A stretch of DNA of 64,000 nt. Origin: Protaetiibacter sp. SSC-01 (GTDB lineage: Bacteria; Actinomycetota; Actinomycetes; Actinomycetales; Microbacteriaceae). The translations under genes and the position numbers were made by a program. Below are positions 1 to 12,270 of this stretch, piece after piece; the stretch's first letter is position 1, and each line of letters starts with the position of its first letter. Under the pieces are notes generated by a model that worked only from the letters and a program-made list of their open reading frames with translations, was not told the origin of the DNA and made no database searches. The DNA is taken from contig NZ_CP059987.1 in NCBI RefSeq assembly GCF_014483895.1, positions 682,001 through 746,000 of the forward strand, given 5' to 3'.

Positions 1-1
1 C

Positions 2-40
2 GTGCTGTACCGCCGCGACGAGGGGCGCCGCTACCGCTGA
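2..40 (+). CDS. C-terminal end of an unidentified protein
   Basis: An open frame of 12 codons runs in from the window edge and stops with TGA at 38-40. It is arginine-rich ([12 protein letters not shown]). It would converge with pntB and overlap its end by ten bases, as other gene pairs here do. It is too short to identify and may be chance. Confidence 0.3.
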   Translation: MLYRRDEGRRYR

Positions 41-1445
41 GCCGGGAGCGCGCGGAGGATGTCCTCCACGCGCTCCTTCGCGTCGCCGAACAGCATCTGC
101 GCGTTGTCGCGGAAGAACAGCGGGTTCTGCACGCCCGCGTAGCCCGACGCCATCGAGCGCTTGAACACGACGACGTTCGCCGCCTCCCACACGCGCAGCA
201 CGGGCATCCCTGCGATGGGCGAGCCCGGGTCCTCCGCCGCGGCGGGGTTGACCGTGTCGTTCGCGCCGATGACGAGCACGACATCCGTCTCGGCGAGGGA
301 GTCGTTGATCTCGTCCATCTCGAGCACGATGTCGTAGGGCACCTTCGCCTCGGCGAGCAGCACGTTCATGTGGCCCGGCAGGCGGCCCGCGACGGGGTGG
401 ATGCCGAAGCGCACCTCGACGCCGCGCGCCCGCAGGCGCTCGGTGAGCTCTGCGACGGGATACTGCGCCTGGGCGACGGCCATGCCGTAGCCGGGCGTGA
501 TGACGACCGAGCCGGCGGATGCGAGCAGCTCGGCCACCGAGGCCGCGTCGATCTCGCGGTGCTCGCCCTGCTGCTCGTCGCCGCCCGTCGGCGCCGCGAT
601 GCCGAAGCCGCCTGCGATGACGGAGAGGAACGAGCGGTTCATGGCCTTGCACATGATGTAGGAGAGGTAGGCACCCGACGACCCGACGAGCGCACCGGTC
701 ACGATGAGCAGGTCGTTGTTCAACAGGAAGCCCGCCGCGGCCGCCGCCCAGCCCGAGTAGCTGTTGAGCATCGACACGACGACGGGCATGTCGCCGCCGC
801 CGATCGACGCGACGAGGTGCCAGCCGAGCAGCAGCGCGAGCACCGTGACGGCGACGAGCGACCACAGGCTCGGCGTGATGACGTACCAGACGGTGAGCGC
901 GAGGAAGAGCACGAGCGCGCCGACGTTGAGCACGTTCTTGCCGGGCAGCATGAGCGGCTTCGAGCTGATGCGCGCCGAGAGCTTGAGGAACGCGACGATC
1001 GAGCCCGTGAACGTCACGCCGCCGATGAACACGCCGATGAAGACCTCGGCGTGGTGGATGTCGCGCAGCGCGCCGCTGAGGTGGTCACCCGCGAGGTGAC
1101 CGTTCCAGCCCACGAGCACGGCGGCGAGACCCACGAACGAGTGCAGCAGCGCGATGAGCTCCGGCATCCCCGTCATCTCGACGACGCGCGCCCGCCACAG
1201 GCCGATCGCCGCGCCCACGAGCACCGCGACGGCCATGAGGGTGAGCCCGAGGCCGCCCTGCGGTAGCTGCCAGCCGGATGCCGCGGTGAGCCCGACGGTC
1301 GCCACGAGCGCGATGACCATGCCCGCGATGCCGAACGCGACGCCGCGGCGCGACGTCTCGTGCTTGCTGAGCCCCGCGAGACTCAGGATGAACAGCAGCG
1401 CGGAGACGATGTAGGCGGCGTCGGCGGCCGCCTGCGCGAACGCGA

Positions 1446-1449
<4 letters not shown>
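31..1449 (-). CDS. pntB: NAD(P) transhydrogenase subunit beta
   Basis: Membrane subunit of the proton-translocating transhydrogenase, which uses the proton gradient to drive hydride transfer from NADH to NADP+. The 472-residue product begins with about nine hydrophobic segments and ends in an NADP(H)-binding domain of about 180 residues; [12 protein letters not shown] and [14 protein letters not shown] are typical of that domain. The GTG start at 1449 overlaps the pntA stop (GTGA), so the two subunits are translationally coupled. An upstream reading of the frame is out of phase with pntA and is not used. Length and motifs fit PntB of the two-subunit type. Confidence 0.96.
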
Positions 1450-4735
<3,286 letters not shown>

Positions 4736-4739
<4 letters not shown>

Positions 4740-5275
4740 GCGCCGAGTGTAGGGGCGCGGCGCTCGGCGGGCGAGGGCCCGGCGGCGCGCCAGGCACGTC
4801 GGTCGGCGGTGGGCAGGGCGAGTGAGACGGCGTGCGCGACGCCGAGCACCCAGCCCGCGATGACCTCCGCGGGTGCGACGGTCACGAGCGGTGTCGCGGC
4901 GACGGATGCGGCGAGCGGCGCGAGCGGCCCGGCCGCGGTCACGAGGCGGTCGCGTCGGCGAGGGAGCGGCTCGCGGCGGATGCGCGCCATGAGGGTGCCG
5001 CACTCGAGGGTGACGCGCCCGTGTGGGGCGAGCACGCGGTAGGCGGCGACGTGCCCGAGCTCGTGGACGGCGTTCGCGACGAGGGCGAGGCCCAGCACGG
5101 CGGCCCCGTGGGCGACGACCGTGTGCCCCGTCGCGATCGCGACGCCCGCCGCGAGGCCGAGGCCCGCGATGGCGGGGGCATCCGCTGCGAGGAAGGCGAC
5201 GACGCCCCGGGCGACCGCGCGCACGAGCCCTGGGGGGAGGGCCATCGCGCGGCCGCCGAGGGGCGCGTCGCTCAT
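4736..5275 (-). CDS. Membrane protein with HExxH motif (M50/site-2-protease-like)
   Basis: The 179-residue, very hydrophobic product has HELGH at residues 71-75, at the end of a membrane segment. Two or three more hydrophobic stretches follow, including a loop with AAGPLAPL where M50 proteases usually carry their second, Asp-containing motif. HExxH inside a membrane helix is the hallmark of intramembrane metalloproteases, but the second metal-ligand motif is not obvious. It is coupled on both sides by ATGA overlaps to the ABC permease (upstream) and the metallo-beta-lactamase-fold gene (downstream). Inference: a processing peptidase for a peptide exported by the neighbouring ABC transporter, as in YydH-type loci. 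It could also be a non-catalytic relative. Confidence 0.7.
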
Positions 5276-6771
5276 GCGATCGCGAGGTCGTCGACGCGGC
5301 GGCGCCGGGTGGCCGCGATCCAGCCCGCAGCGAGGAGGGCGACGGATGCCGCGAGGGCGATCCACGCCGTGGGCTCCGGTCGGCCGTCGGCGATGAGCTG
5401 CAGCGGCACGATGGCGAGGGCGAAGATCGCGAACGACGCGGCGCTCGTGATGGTCGTCGCGAGTGGACTCTGCTGCGACCACGGCACGAGCACGCCGCCG
5501 AGTGAGGCGGCGAGGCACAGCGCGACGCCGACGCCGAGGCGCTGGGCGGCGTTCGCGGCGTCGACCGTGCCGGTGCCGAGGAGCACGGCGGCGCTCGCGA
5601 CGGCCGGCACGGCTCCCACGACCGCGGCCGCCGCGAGCCGTTCGGCGGCGATCCGGGGCGCGTCGGCGCCCACGCCCCGCACCCACCATGAGGTGCCGTG
5701 CGTGAGTCCGAACGCGAACATGCCGATCGCGAAGGGCGCGACGAGCGGCACGCTCGTGAGCGGATGGGTGAGCAGCTCGAGCTCGCGCGCGGCGGGTGTC
5801 GCAAGGGCGACCGCGAGCACGAGGGATCCCGCGCCGAGGATGAGGAACTGCGGCAGGCGCACGAGCGCGAGGGCGTGCACGGCGACCCCCGCGGCGACGC
5901 GACCGCGCGGAAGGGGCGCGCCCACGAGCATCCGCGTGTGCTCGGCGGTCGCGAGCCGCGACGGGAATCGCAGGGCGAGGGCGACGAGCGCGGCGACGAC
6001 GAGCGCCCACGCGACGAGGATCGCGCTCGCGAGCAGGGCGCGGCTCGGCTCGCTCGTCGTCGCGAGCTGCGCGACCGCCTCGAGGGGCGAGAGCGGCACC
6101 TCGGCGTCGGGGCGGGGCGCCGGCACGAGGTAGGGCCCGGATGCCGCGAGCAGCCCAGCGAGCACGACGACGGCGGCCGCGCCCGCGGCGTACGCGTGGG
6201 GCAGGCGGGCGCGCGCGGCCGCCGAGTAGACGAGCTCGAACGCGGAGGGGATCGCGAGCGCCGCGAGGACGAGCAGTCCGAGGTGTGCGCTGAGGGCGCC
6301 CGCGGCTCGAGCCGGCTCGTGTGCGTAAAGCGTGACGAGGAGCACGCCGAGCGGCGACGCGAGCACGAGCGAGAACGCCGTGCCGAGCAGCACCGTCGGC
6401 AGCCGCTCGCCCACGACGCGCGCGGCGGCGCCGACCGGGAGCACGGCCGCGAGGTCGCCGAGGGCGCTCGACCGCGGGCGGGTCGCGGCGAGGAGCAGCT
6501 GGGGGAGGGCCCCGCCGACGACCGCGCCCGCGGCGGTGATGCGGAGGAAGGGCGTGCGCGGCACCTCGGCCGGCAGCTCTCCCGCCGCGGTCAGGGTTCC
6601 CGCGATGAACGTCGACACGAGCGCCGCGAGGGCGGCGCACAGCACGAGCGCGACGACGATCCCGGCATCGACGACGCGCGGTGCGCCGCCGAGCGCCGTC
6701 GCCGTGTGACGGCGCCACACCGTCCACGAGGCGCGTGCGAGCACGCCGGCGCCCGCGAGAACCTCAGCCAT
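5272..6771 (-). CDS. ABC transporter permease
   Basis: The 499-residue protein has about ten to twelve hydrophobic segments and no nucleotide-binding motif, so it is an ABC-2-like integral membrane subunit. It lies two genes downstream of the matching ATPase; its start overlaps the 97-residue membrane protein by eight bases and its stop overlaps the HExxH gene by four, so all are co-translated. Long permeases of this sort, with an ATPase and a small membrane protein, are common in bacteriocin or lipid export loci, but no residue identifies the cargo. The ATG at 6771 (MAEVLAGAGVLARAS) is the only good start. Confidence 0.8.
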   Translation of the reverse strand: MAEVLAGAGVLARASWTVWRRHTATALGGAPRVVDAGIVVALVLCAALAALVSTFIAGTLTAAGELPAEVPRTPFLRITAAGAVVGGALPQLLLAATRPRSSALGDLAAVLPVGAAARVVGERLPTVLLGTAFSLVLASPLGVLLVTLYAHEPARAAGALSAHLGLLVLAALAIPSAFELVYSAAARARLPHAYAAGAAAVVVLAGLLAASGPYLVPAPRPDAEVPLSPLEAVAQLATTSEPSRALLASAILVAWALVVAALVALALRFPSRLATAEHTRMLVGAPLPRGRVAAGVAVHALALVRLPQFLILGAGSLVLAVALATPAARELELLTHPLTSVPLVAPFAIGMFAFGLTHGTSWWVRGVGADAPRIAAERLAAAAVVGAVPAVASAAVLLGTGTVDAANAAQRLGVGVALCLAASLGGVLVPWSQQSPLATTITSAASFAIFALAIVPLQLIADGRPEPTAWIALAASVALLAAGWIAATRRRRVDDLAIA

Positions 6772-7057
6772 CCGCGGGCTCCCGGCGGATGCGGTTGCGC
6801 CGACCCGCGAGCGCCCCGAGGAGGGCGGCGAGCGCCGTCCACACGAGGAGCGCGACCGCCATGCCGCCCCAGTCCGGCAGGAACGCGAGCTGCGGCATGC
6901 CGTCGACCGTGACGAACTCGGCGCGGATGATGCCCGGCACGTGGACGCCGGAACGCGTGGAGAACGCGATCGCGATCGCCGCGAAGCACGCGATGACGAG
7001 ACCGAAGACCCCGGTCGCGAGGCCGGCGATGGCGGCGGTGACGGTCGTGCGGATCAT
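6764..7057 (-). CDS. Small two-helix membrane protein
   Basis: The 97-residue product has hydrophobic segments near residues 8-33 and 66-86, joined by a loop that contains FVTVDGMPQLAFLPDWGG, and a basic C-terminus (GRRNRIRREP). Its ATG overlaps the stop of the ABC ATPase gene (ATGA) and its stop overlaps the permease start by eight bases. It is not recognised. Small membrane proteins at this position in transporter operons can be accessory or self-protection (immunity) proteins; this is inference from position only. Confidence 0.7.
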   Translation of the reverse strand: MIRTTVTAAIAGLATGVFGLVIACFAAIAIAFSTRSGVHVPGIIRAEFVTVDGMPQLAFLPDWGGMAVALLVWTALAALLGALAGRRNRIRREPADG

Positions 7058-7872
7058 GGGGTCGTCCTCTCGGGGGTGGGGTGCAGGGGGAGGTTCTCGT
7101 CGGCGGCTTCGGTAATCGGCAGCACCTCGCGCAGCAGCTGCTCCTCGGCGGCGTCGTCGAGCCCGTCGCTCGTGAGGCGCGGGAAGGCTTGCTCGAGGTC
7201 GTCGGCGGCCGCGAGCTCGCGGAGGTGCGCCGGTGCGCCCTCGGCGACGACGCATCCGCTGTCGAGCAGCCACACGTGGTCGCTGTCGCGCTCCGCCCGC
7301 AGCAGGTCGTGCGTCGCGACGAGCACGGAGCGGCCGCCCGCCACGAACCCCGCGAGGTAGCGCCGCACGAGCGCCGCCGCGCGCGGGTCGAGCCCGCGGA
7401 ACGGCTCGTCGAGCACGAGCACGAGGGGGTCGTGCGCGACGGCGGCGACGAACTGCAGCTTGCGCCGCATGCCGTGGGAGTACTCGGAGATCTGCCGCCC
7501 GAGCGCCTCGCGGATGCCGAGCAGCGTGCACAGCGCATCCGCCCGCTCCCCGTCGTCGCGTCGCCGCAGACGGTCGTGCAGGGTGAGGTACTCGCGGCCG
7601 GTGAGGGCACCGGGCAGCGGCAGGTCGTCGGGGGCGTAGCCGAGCAGGGCGCGGGCGGCGGGTTCGCGGATGTCGATGCCATCCACCTCGACGCGGCCCG
7701 TGGTCGGCGGCAGCAGCCCCGTGAGGATGCCCAGGGTCGTGGTCTTGCCGGCACCGTTGGGTCCGAGCAGGGCGTGGGTGCGCCCCGCCCGGACCCGCAG
7801 GTCGAGCGGCTGCAGCACCCGTCGCGACCCGCGAGAGAGCGAGATGCCGCGGGCGTCGAGCAGCACGGTCAC
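7054..7872 (-). CDS. ABC transporter ATP-binding protein
   Basis: The 272-residue nucleotide-binding subunit has Walker A GPNGAGKT (residues 37-44), a signature motif of the form YSHGMRRK (131-138; SHGM replaces the usual SGGQ, as in many ABC-2 exporters), Walker B VLVLDEP (151-157) and the switch histidine in ATHDLL. A C-terminal extension of about 45 residues is acidic. It would power the permease at 5272-6771. The start at 7872 lies three bases after the stop of the 106-residue peptide-like gene and the stop overlaps the next gene (ATGA), so the five genes from 8196 to 4736 form one translational unit. Confidence 0.92.
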   Translation of the reverse strand: MTVLLDARGISLSRGSRRVLQPLDLRVRAGRTHALLGPNGAGKTTTLGILTGLLPPTTGRVEVDGIDIREPAARALLGYAPDDLPLPGALTGREYLTLHDRLRRRDDGERADALCTLLGIREALGRQISEYSHGMRRKLQFVAAVAHDPLVLVLDEPFRGLDPRAAALVRRYLAGFVAGGRSVLVATHDLLRAERDSDHVWLLDSGCVVAEGAPAHLRELAAADDLEQAFPRLTSDGLDDAAEEQLLREVLPITEAADENLPLHPTPERTTP

Positions 7873-7875
7873 GCG

Positions 7876-8196
7876 TCAGGCCCGGCGGCAGGCGAGCTGG
7901 AACCAGCCGTTGCTCTGCGTCGGCCAGTGCACCGCGGGCCACCAGTTGGGGCCGAAGTACGAGTGGCAGTAGATGATCCACGCCGCGGCCGCGCCGACGA
8001 CGGCGATGAGGGCGACGGCGGCGGCGACCGCGATGACGGCGATGAGGATGAGCGGCGCGACCTCGTTGGTGATGTCGGGCCCGGTGCGCTCGGCCCGGGC
8101 GGTGAGGACGGACGTGACCCGGTGCGCCGCGGACCGCGCGGCGAGGTCGAGTCGCACGCCCGCGCGCACGGCGGGGGTGAGGGTGAGGACGGTCAT
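7876..8196 (-). CDS. Small protein with hydrophobic core and Trp-rich tail (candidate exported peptide)
   Basis: The 106-residue product has three parts. Residues 1-47 are a polar, arginine-rich leader; residues 48-76 form one long Ala/Val/Ile helix; residues 77-106 form a tail with two cysteines (77 and 103) and four tryptophans (85, 86, 91, 98), as in FGPNWWPAVHW, ending LACRRA. The leader/helix/aromatic-tail design resembles precursors of hydrophobic antimicrobial peptides more than an enzyme. The ATG at 8196 has an excellent ribosome-binding site (GAAGGAG) and is the first gene of the transporter/peptidase operon. Not recognised as a known family. The alternative is a membrane subunit or regulator of the transporter. 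Confidence 0.6.
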   Translation of the reverse strand: MTVLTLTPAVRAGVRLDLAARSAAHRVTSVLTARAERTGPDITNEVAPLILIAVIAVAAAVALIAVVGAAAAWIIYCHSYFGPNWWPAVHWPTQSNGWFQLACRRA

Positions 8197-8244
8197 ACGG
8201 GGACTCCTTCGTTGTGGGATTGCGGAGGGGAACTGACCTAGCAA

Positions 8245-8260
8245 GCCTGATTCATCAGGC
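8245..8260. promoter_or_regulatory. 16-bp palindrome upstream of the peptide/ABC operon
   Basis: GCCTGAT-TC-ATCAGGC is a perfect inverted repeat with seven-base arms. It lies in an A+T-richer stretch about 50 bases upstream of the operon start at 8196 and 90 bases before the divergent gene at 8349. Position and symmetry suggest an operator for a dimeric regulator. No regulator gene lies beside it, and the -10/-35 elements on the minus strand are not clear. Confidence 0.45.
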
Positions 8261-8348
8261 GATGCGTCATTACTAGCAGGCCTGCGCTGCCGTCCACCAG
8301 CGATCTCCGGCATCTGTGGAGAAGTCGTCGAGGCGTACCCTCGGGAGG

Positions 8349-10190
8349 ATGGGAAGCCGCCTCGCCGACGCCGTCAGCCCCTACCTGCGTGCCCACGCCG
8401 ACAACCCCGTCGACTGGTGGCCGTGGGGTCAGGAGGCGTTCGCCGAGGCCGCGCGCCGCGATGTGCCCGTCATGGTGTCGATCGGCTACGCGACGTGCCA
8501 CTGGTGCCACGTCATGGCGCGCGAGTCGTTCTCCGACCCCGAAGTCGCCGCCTACCTCGACGAGCGCTTCGTCTCCGTCAAGGTCGACCGCGAGGAGCAC
8601 CCCGACGTCGACGCCGCCTTCCTCGCCGCCGCATCCGCCTTCACCCACCAGCTCGGCTGGCCGCTCACGGTTTTCGCGACGCCCGAGGGGCGCGTGTTCT
8701 TCGCCGGCACCTACTTCCCGCCGCGCCCCGTGCAGGGAGTGCCGTCGTTCCGTCAGGTGCTCGAGGCGGTCGACGAGGCGTGGACCGATCGCCGCGCCGA
8801 GGTCGAGGCGACGGGCACCGCCGTCGCCGAGGCGCTCGCCGCACGGCCCGACGACCCCGAGACGCCGCTGCCCGGCGACGCCGAGCTCGCGGCCGCCGTC
8901 GCCGAGCTCGCCGGCTTCGAAGACCCCGAGTTCGGCGGCTTCGGCGTCGACGCCAAGTTCCCCAACGCGCCCGTGCTGACCTTCCTCGCCGAGCGCGCGA
9001 TCCACGGTGACGCCGCCGCGCGCGCCTTCGGCGAGCGGCTCTACGCCGCCACCCTCGCGCTCCGCGACCCCGTCGAGGGCGGCTTCTTCCGCTACGCGGT
9101 GCGCCGCGACTGGACCGAGCCGCACTACGAGCGCATGCTCTCCGACAACGCGCAGCTGCTCGACCTCGCGACCGCCCACGGCGACGCGGAGGGGGCGGAT
9201 GCCGTGGCCGGCTTCCTGCTCGACGTGCTGCGCCTGCCGGGCGGCGCTTTCGCATCCGCTCAGGACTCGGAGAGCCTCGTCGACGGGCGCCGCAGCGAGG
9301 GCGGGTACTACGCGCTCGACGCCGAGGCGCGCGCCGCGCAGCCGGCGCCCGCGCTCGACGCGAAGGTGCTCGCGGGGCTCGACGGCCTCGCGATCGGGGC
9401 GCTGGCCGACGCGGGCGTGCGCTTCGGTCGGCCCGAGTGGGTGCGCGCCGCGTCGGAGGCGGCGGATGCCGTGCTCGCCGTCCATCTCGAGCGCACGCCC
9501 GAGGGCCCGCGGCTGCGGCGCGCGAGCCTCGACGGACGCGTCTCCGACGCCGTCGCGACCCTCGAGGACTACGGCGGGCTCTCGGGCGGGCTGCTGCGGC
9601 TCGCGCTCGCGGAGGGCGACGCGGCGCGGGGCGAGCTCGCGCGCGAGCTCGTCGACGCGTGCGTCACGGGTGACGCCGTCGCGGCGCCCGGGGGAGGGGA
9701 CCCCGTGCTCGCCGCGCGCGGCATCGCCGTCGACGCCGACCGCAACGAGGGCGCCATCCCATCGGGACTCGCCCTCATCGCCGACGCCGCCGCCCGCCTC
9801 GGCGGGCTGGTCGACCCCGGCTACCTCGACGTCGCCGCGCGCGCCCTCGCGCCGAGCCTCGGCGCCGCGCTCGAACGCCCCATCGCCTACGGCTCGACGC
9901 TCGCGGTCGCCGCGCGCCTCGCGGCCCCGCAGGCCGAGCTCGTCGTCGTGACCCCGGATGCGGTGGCCGCCGACGACCCGCTCGTCGCCATCGCGCGCGG
10001 CTGGGCCCGGCCGGGCCGCACCCTGGCGATCGTGACGGAGGCGCAGACGGCGGCGCTCGCGGCATCCGGGTTCGAGCTCTTCGCGGAGCGCACTACCCTG
10101 GGCGGGGCCACCACCGCGTACCTCTGCGAGGGCTTCACGTGCCGCCTGCCGGTGACGGATGCGGAGGAGCTGCGTGTTGCCGCTGGTTGA
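8349..10190 (+). CDS. Thioredoxin-domain protein, YyaL/DUF255 family
   Basis: The 613-residue protein has an N-terminal thioredoxin-like DUF255 domain (about residues 1-165), with [18 protein letters not shown] and the CxxC motif [10 protein letters not shown], followed by a six-hairpin glycosidase-like domain. The family (human SPATA20, Bacillus YyaL) is widespread but its reaction is unknown; the CxxC suggests redox activity. The -10 box TACCCT at 8336-8341 sits seven bases before the ATG, so the transcript is probably leaderless. The last codons (GCTGGTTGA) belong to the intergenic repeat that begins here, so the repeat supplies the stop codon. Confidence 0.9.
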   Translation: MGSRLADAVSPYLRAHADNPVDWWPWGQEAFAEAARRDVPVMVSIGYATCHWCHVMARESFSDPEVAAYLDERFVSVKVDREEHPDVDAAFLAAASAFTHQLGWPLTVFATPEGRVFFAGTYFPPRPVQGVPSFRQVLEAVDEAWTDRRAEVEATGTAVAEALAARPDDPETPLPGDAELAAAVAELAGFEDPEFGGFGVDAKFPNAPVLTFLAERAIHGDAAARAFGERLYAATLALRDPVEGGFFRYAVRRDWTEPHYERMLSDNAQLLDLATAHGDAEGADAVAGFLLDVLRLPGGAFASAQDSESLVDGRRSEGGYYALDAEARAAQPAPALDAKVLAGLDGLAIGALADAGVRFGRPEWVRAASEAADAVLAVHLERTPEGPRLRRASLDGRVSDAVATLEDYGGLSGGLLRLALAEGDAARGELARELVDACVTGDAVAAPGGGDPVLAARGIAVDADRNEGAIPSGLALIADAAARLGGLVDPGYLDVAARALAPSLGAALERPIAYGSTLAVAARLAAPQAELVVVTPDAVAADDPLVAIARGWARPGRTLAIVTEAQTAALAASGFELFAERTTLGGATTAYLCEGFTCRLPVTDAEELRVAAG

Positions 10191-10544
10191 GTAGCCGGCA
10201 GAGCCGGCGTATCGAAACCCGGCCGGCGTCATACGTTCGTCGGGTTTCGATACGCGTCGCTGCGCGCCGCACTCAACCGGCGGTGAACGGGGGCCGCGGC
10301 GTGCGCGCCTTACCGCTGGTTGAGTGCCGCGCGCCGCGCCGGAGGCGCGACGCACGGCGTATCGAAACCGGACCTGTGTCATACGTTCGCCCGGTTTCGA
10401 TACGCGTCGCTGCGCGCCGCACTCAACCCGCGGTAGAGCGCGGGGGCTGCGCGCCGCACTCAACCCGCGGTAGAGCGCCGGGGCTGCGCGCCGCACTCAA
10501 CCCGCGGTAGAGCGGGGCCGCTGCGCACCGCACTCAACCGGCGG
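10181..10544. repeat. Cluster of family A intergenic repeats between convergent genes
   Basis: The stretch is filled with copies of a palindromic unit whose ends read CTGGTTGAGT and ATCGAAACC, around short GC-rich hairpins. One unit starts at 10181, another at about 10316, and inverted halves lie at 10245-10280 and 10395-10430. From about 10407 a roughly 37-bp segment, GCTGCGCGCCGCACTCAACC and following bases, is repeated three to four times. Both flanking genes end inside the outermost repeats. The array probably acts as a bidirectional terminator; no gene is seen in it. Confidence 0.85.
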
Positions 10545-11430
10545 CGGACGCGACCTCCGCTGTCACGAGCGGCGCATCCGGATCCGCGACCCACTCGTTG
10601 AGGGAGCCGTCGTAGATGGCGACCGAGCGCTCGCCGAGGAGGGTGAGCGCGAGAGCACTCGAGGCGGCCGCGATGCCCCCACCGCAGTAGGTGATGATCT
10701 GCGGGGCGCCGAGTGCGGGGGCGAGGCGCTCGCGGAGCGCGTCGGCACCGAGGAGCGTGTTGACGTCGCGGTCGACGAGGAGCCCCGCGGGCGCCGAGGT
10801 CGAGCCGGGGATGTGGCCGGCACGCGCGCGCGAGACGACCTCGCCCGTGAACTCCTTCGGCGGCGTCGAGCACACGAGCGCTGCCTCGCGCTCCCCGCGC
10901 ACGACGGCCTCGACATCCGCCTTGTCGGCCCACAGCTCGGGCCGCGGCCGGGCGGTGAACGCTCCCGGCACGGGCTCGACGTGCCCGAGCACGAGCTCGC
11001 GCCCCTCGGTGCGCCACTTCTTCAGCCCGCCGTCGAGCACGGCGACGCGGTCGTAGCCGAACGCGCGGAACAGCCACCACAGCCGCGCCGCCCACTGGCC
11101 CACGGCCGTGTCGTAGACGACGAGCACGGCGCCGTCGCCCACACCGAGCGCACCCGCCGCGGTGGCGAAGCGCTCGGCGTCGGGACGCGTGAACGGGTAG
11201 GCGCCCTCGGGGTCGGAGAACTCCTCGATGAGGTCGGCGAACACCGCGCCCGGCACGTGCCCCTCGAGCAGGTACTGCTCGTGCCCGCTCATGTAGCCGG
11301 TGCGCCCGTCGGGCCGCGTGAAGCTCACGACGGATGCGTCGGCGACGACGAGGCCCTCGCTCCCGAGGTGGTCGGCGAGCCACTGGGTGGAGACGAGCGG
11401 TGCCGGGGGTGCGGGCAGTTCGGCGGTCAT
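10534..11430 (-). CDS. sseA: Thiosulfate/3-mercaptopyruvate sulfurtransferase (tandem rhodanese)
   Basis: The 298-residue product has two rhodanese domains (about 1-145 and 160-295). The active-site loop of the second reads TYCGGGIAAA with the catalytic Cys; the first lacks it, as usual. It transfers a sulfane sulfur from thiosulfate or mercaptopyruvate to a thiol or cyanide. CGGGI favours thiosulfate over the CGSGV type, but this is not decisive. A -10 box TAGCGT at 11442-11437 lies six bases before the ATG (leaderless). The final codons and TGA come from the family A repeat at 10534-10544. Confidence 0.92.
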   Translation of the reverse strand: MTAELPAPPAPLVSTQWLADHLGSEGLVVADASVVSFTRPDGRTGYMSGHEQYLLEGHVPGAVFADLIEEFSDPEGAYPFTRPDAERFATAAGALGVGDGAVLVVYDTAVGQWAARLWWLFRAFGYDRVAVLDGGLKKWRTEGRELVLGHVEPVPGAFTARPRPELWADKADVEAVVRGEREAALVCSTPPKEFTGEVVSRARAGHIPGSTSAPAGLLVDRDVNTLLGADALRERLAPALGAPQIITYCGGGIAAASSALALTLLGERSVAIYDGSLNEWVADPDAPLVTAEVASAAG

Positions 11431-11439
11431 GCCAGCACG

Positions 11440-12156
11440 CTAACCCCGCGCTGTGACATCCGTCCGGGTGCGCGCAACACGTCGTAACCGGACCTCGGGA
11501 CGGATGCCGACGAACAGCAGGTAGCCGATCATCCACAGCTCGCCGACGGTCGCGAGGTACGCGAGCGCCTCGCCCACGGGGGCCAGGGCCGCCCACGCGC
11601 CGAGGAGCGTGCCCAGCACGTAGCCCACCCCGCCGGCGATGAGCGCCCAGCCGAGCACGCGCGGCATCCGCCCGGTGGCGAGCGCGAACGCGCCCATCGG
11701 CAGCAGCCACAGCCCGAAGAAGACGGCGCCTCCCTCCCAGGCGGCGGCGCTCAGCCCGTGCAGGAGCGCGACGGTCGCGGCGGCGTCGCCGGCGGGTGCG
11801 AGGGTCGGGTCGGATGCGACGGCGAGCGAGGTCGAGAGGAAGCCGGCGCAGCCGAGGATGGCGACGGCGTTCGCGAGCCCGAAGGCCGCGACGCCGAACG
11901 CCGCGGTGGGGTGGTCGCGGCGGAAGAGGGCGTAGAACCCCCACGCGGCGAGCGCCTGCGTCACGACGATGAGCAGCTCGAACACGATCGCGAGCTGGGC
12001 GAGGCCGGGGTCGTCGCGCAGGCGCCCGAGCGCGGCATCCGGGTCGCCGGGGGCCGTGATCTGCGTCCTGAGCACGAGGTGCCCGATCATGCCCGTGACG
12101 GCGACGCCGAGGTAGGCGGCTCCCGTCCAGCGGGCGGTGGCGGTGAGCGAGGGCAT
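11440..12156 (-). CDS. DUF4386-type integral membrane protein
   Basis: The 238-residue product has six or seven hydrophobic segments and the DUF4386-like pattern (TARWTGAAYLGVAVTGMIG at the start, AFGLANAVAILG in the middle). The family has no established function. It is divergently transcribed from a small membrane protein/XRE regulator pair. Both promoters share an operator (12221-12242), and a second operator (12176-12193) overlaps its predicted transcription start, so it is very probably repressed by that regulator. The untranslated leader would be about 35 bases. Confidence 0.82.
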   Translation of the reverse strand: MPSLTATARWTGAAYLGVAVTGMIGHLVLRTQITAPGDPDAALGRLRDDPGLAQLAIVFELLIVVTQALAAWGFYALFRRDHPTAAFGVAAFGLANAVAILGCAGFLSTSLAVASDPTLAPAGDAAATVALLHGLSAAAWEGGAVFFGLWLLPMGAFALATGRMPRVLGWALIAGGVGYVLGTLLGAWAALAPVGEALAYLATVGELWMIGYLLFVGIRPEVRLRRVARTRTDVTARG

Positions 12157-12175
12157 GGTGTTCTCCGATCCGGTA

Positions 12176-12193
12176 TGTCAAGCTTTCTTGACA
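12176..12193. promoter_or_regulatory. Operator O1, inverted repeat TGTCAAG-N4-CTTGACA
   Basis: A perfect 18-bp dyad with seven-base arms. It overlaps the predicted transcription start of the leftward DUF4386 gene. It matches O2 in layout, and the centres are 47 bases apart. The likely ligand is the XRE-type protein encoded at 12740-12955. Confidence 0.7.
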
Positions 12194-12198
12194 TCCGG

Positions 12199-12228
12199 AC
12201 GCTAGCCGCGGCGCGCGGGCAATGTCAA
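12199..12228 (-). promoter_or_regulatory. Leftward promoter of the DUF4386 gene
   Basis: On the minus strand TTGACA (12228-12223) and TAGCGT (12204-12199) are 18 bases apart. The -35 lies within operator O2, and the predicted start falls at the edge of O1. Confidence 0.6.
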
Positions 12229-12242
12229 GAATGTTTGACATT
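12221..12242. promoter_or_regulatory. Operator O2, inverted repeat AATGTCAA-N6-TTGACATT
   Basis: A perfect dyad with eight-base arms. Its core TGTCAAG-N4-TTTGACA is the same design as O1. Each arm contains the TTGACA -35 hexamer of one of the two divergent promoters, so one bound protein would shut both. Confidence 0.75.
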
Positions 12243-12263
12243 GAGCCCGCGGAGGCCTACCGT
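12235..12263 (+). promoter_or_regulatory. Rightward promoter of the membrane protein/XRE operon
   Basis: TTGACA (12235-12240), a 17-base spacer and TACCGT (12258-12263). The ATG at 12271 is seven bases after the -10, so transcription should start at the start codon itself. Confidence 0.75.
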
Positions 12264-12270
12264 TCGAGTC

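Noticed and set aside
8238-10496. 752-codon open frame opposite the YyaL gene
   Set aside because: Its translation is Arg/Glu/Gly-rich with no domain pattern, and it is antisense to a gene with clear motifs. In DNA of this G+C content long antisense frames stay open by chance. The same holds for 15223-17973 (+), 18205-20160 (-), 23775-25583 (-), 51454-53280 (-) and 59901-62015 (-).
10407-10544. Tandem repeats with a CRISPR-like look
   Set aside because: The units are about 37 bp back to back without unique spacers, and contain the family A repeat ends; no cas genes are present.
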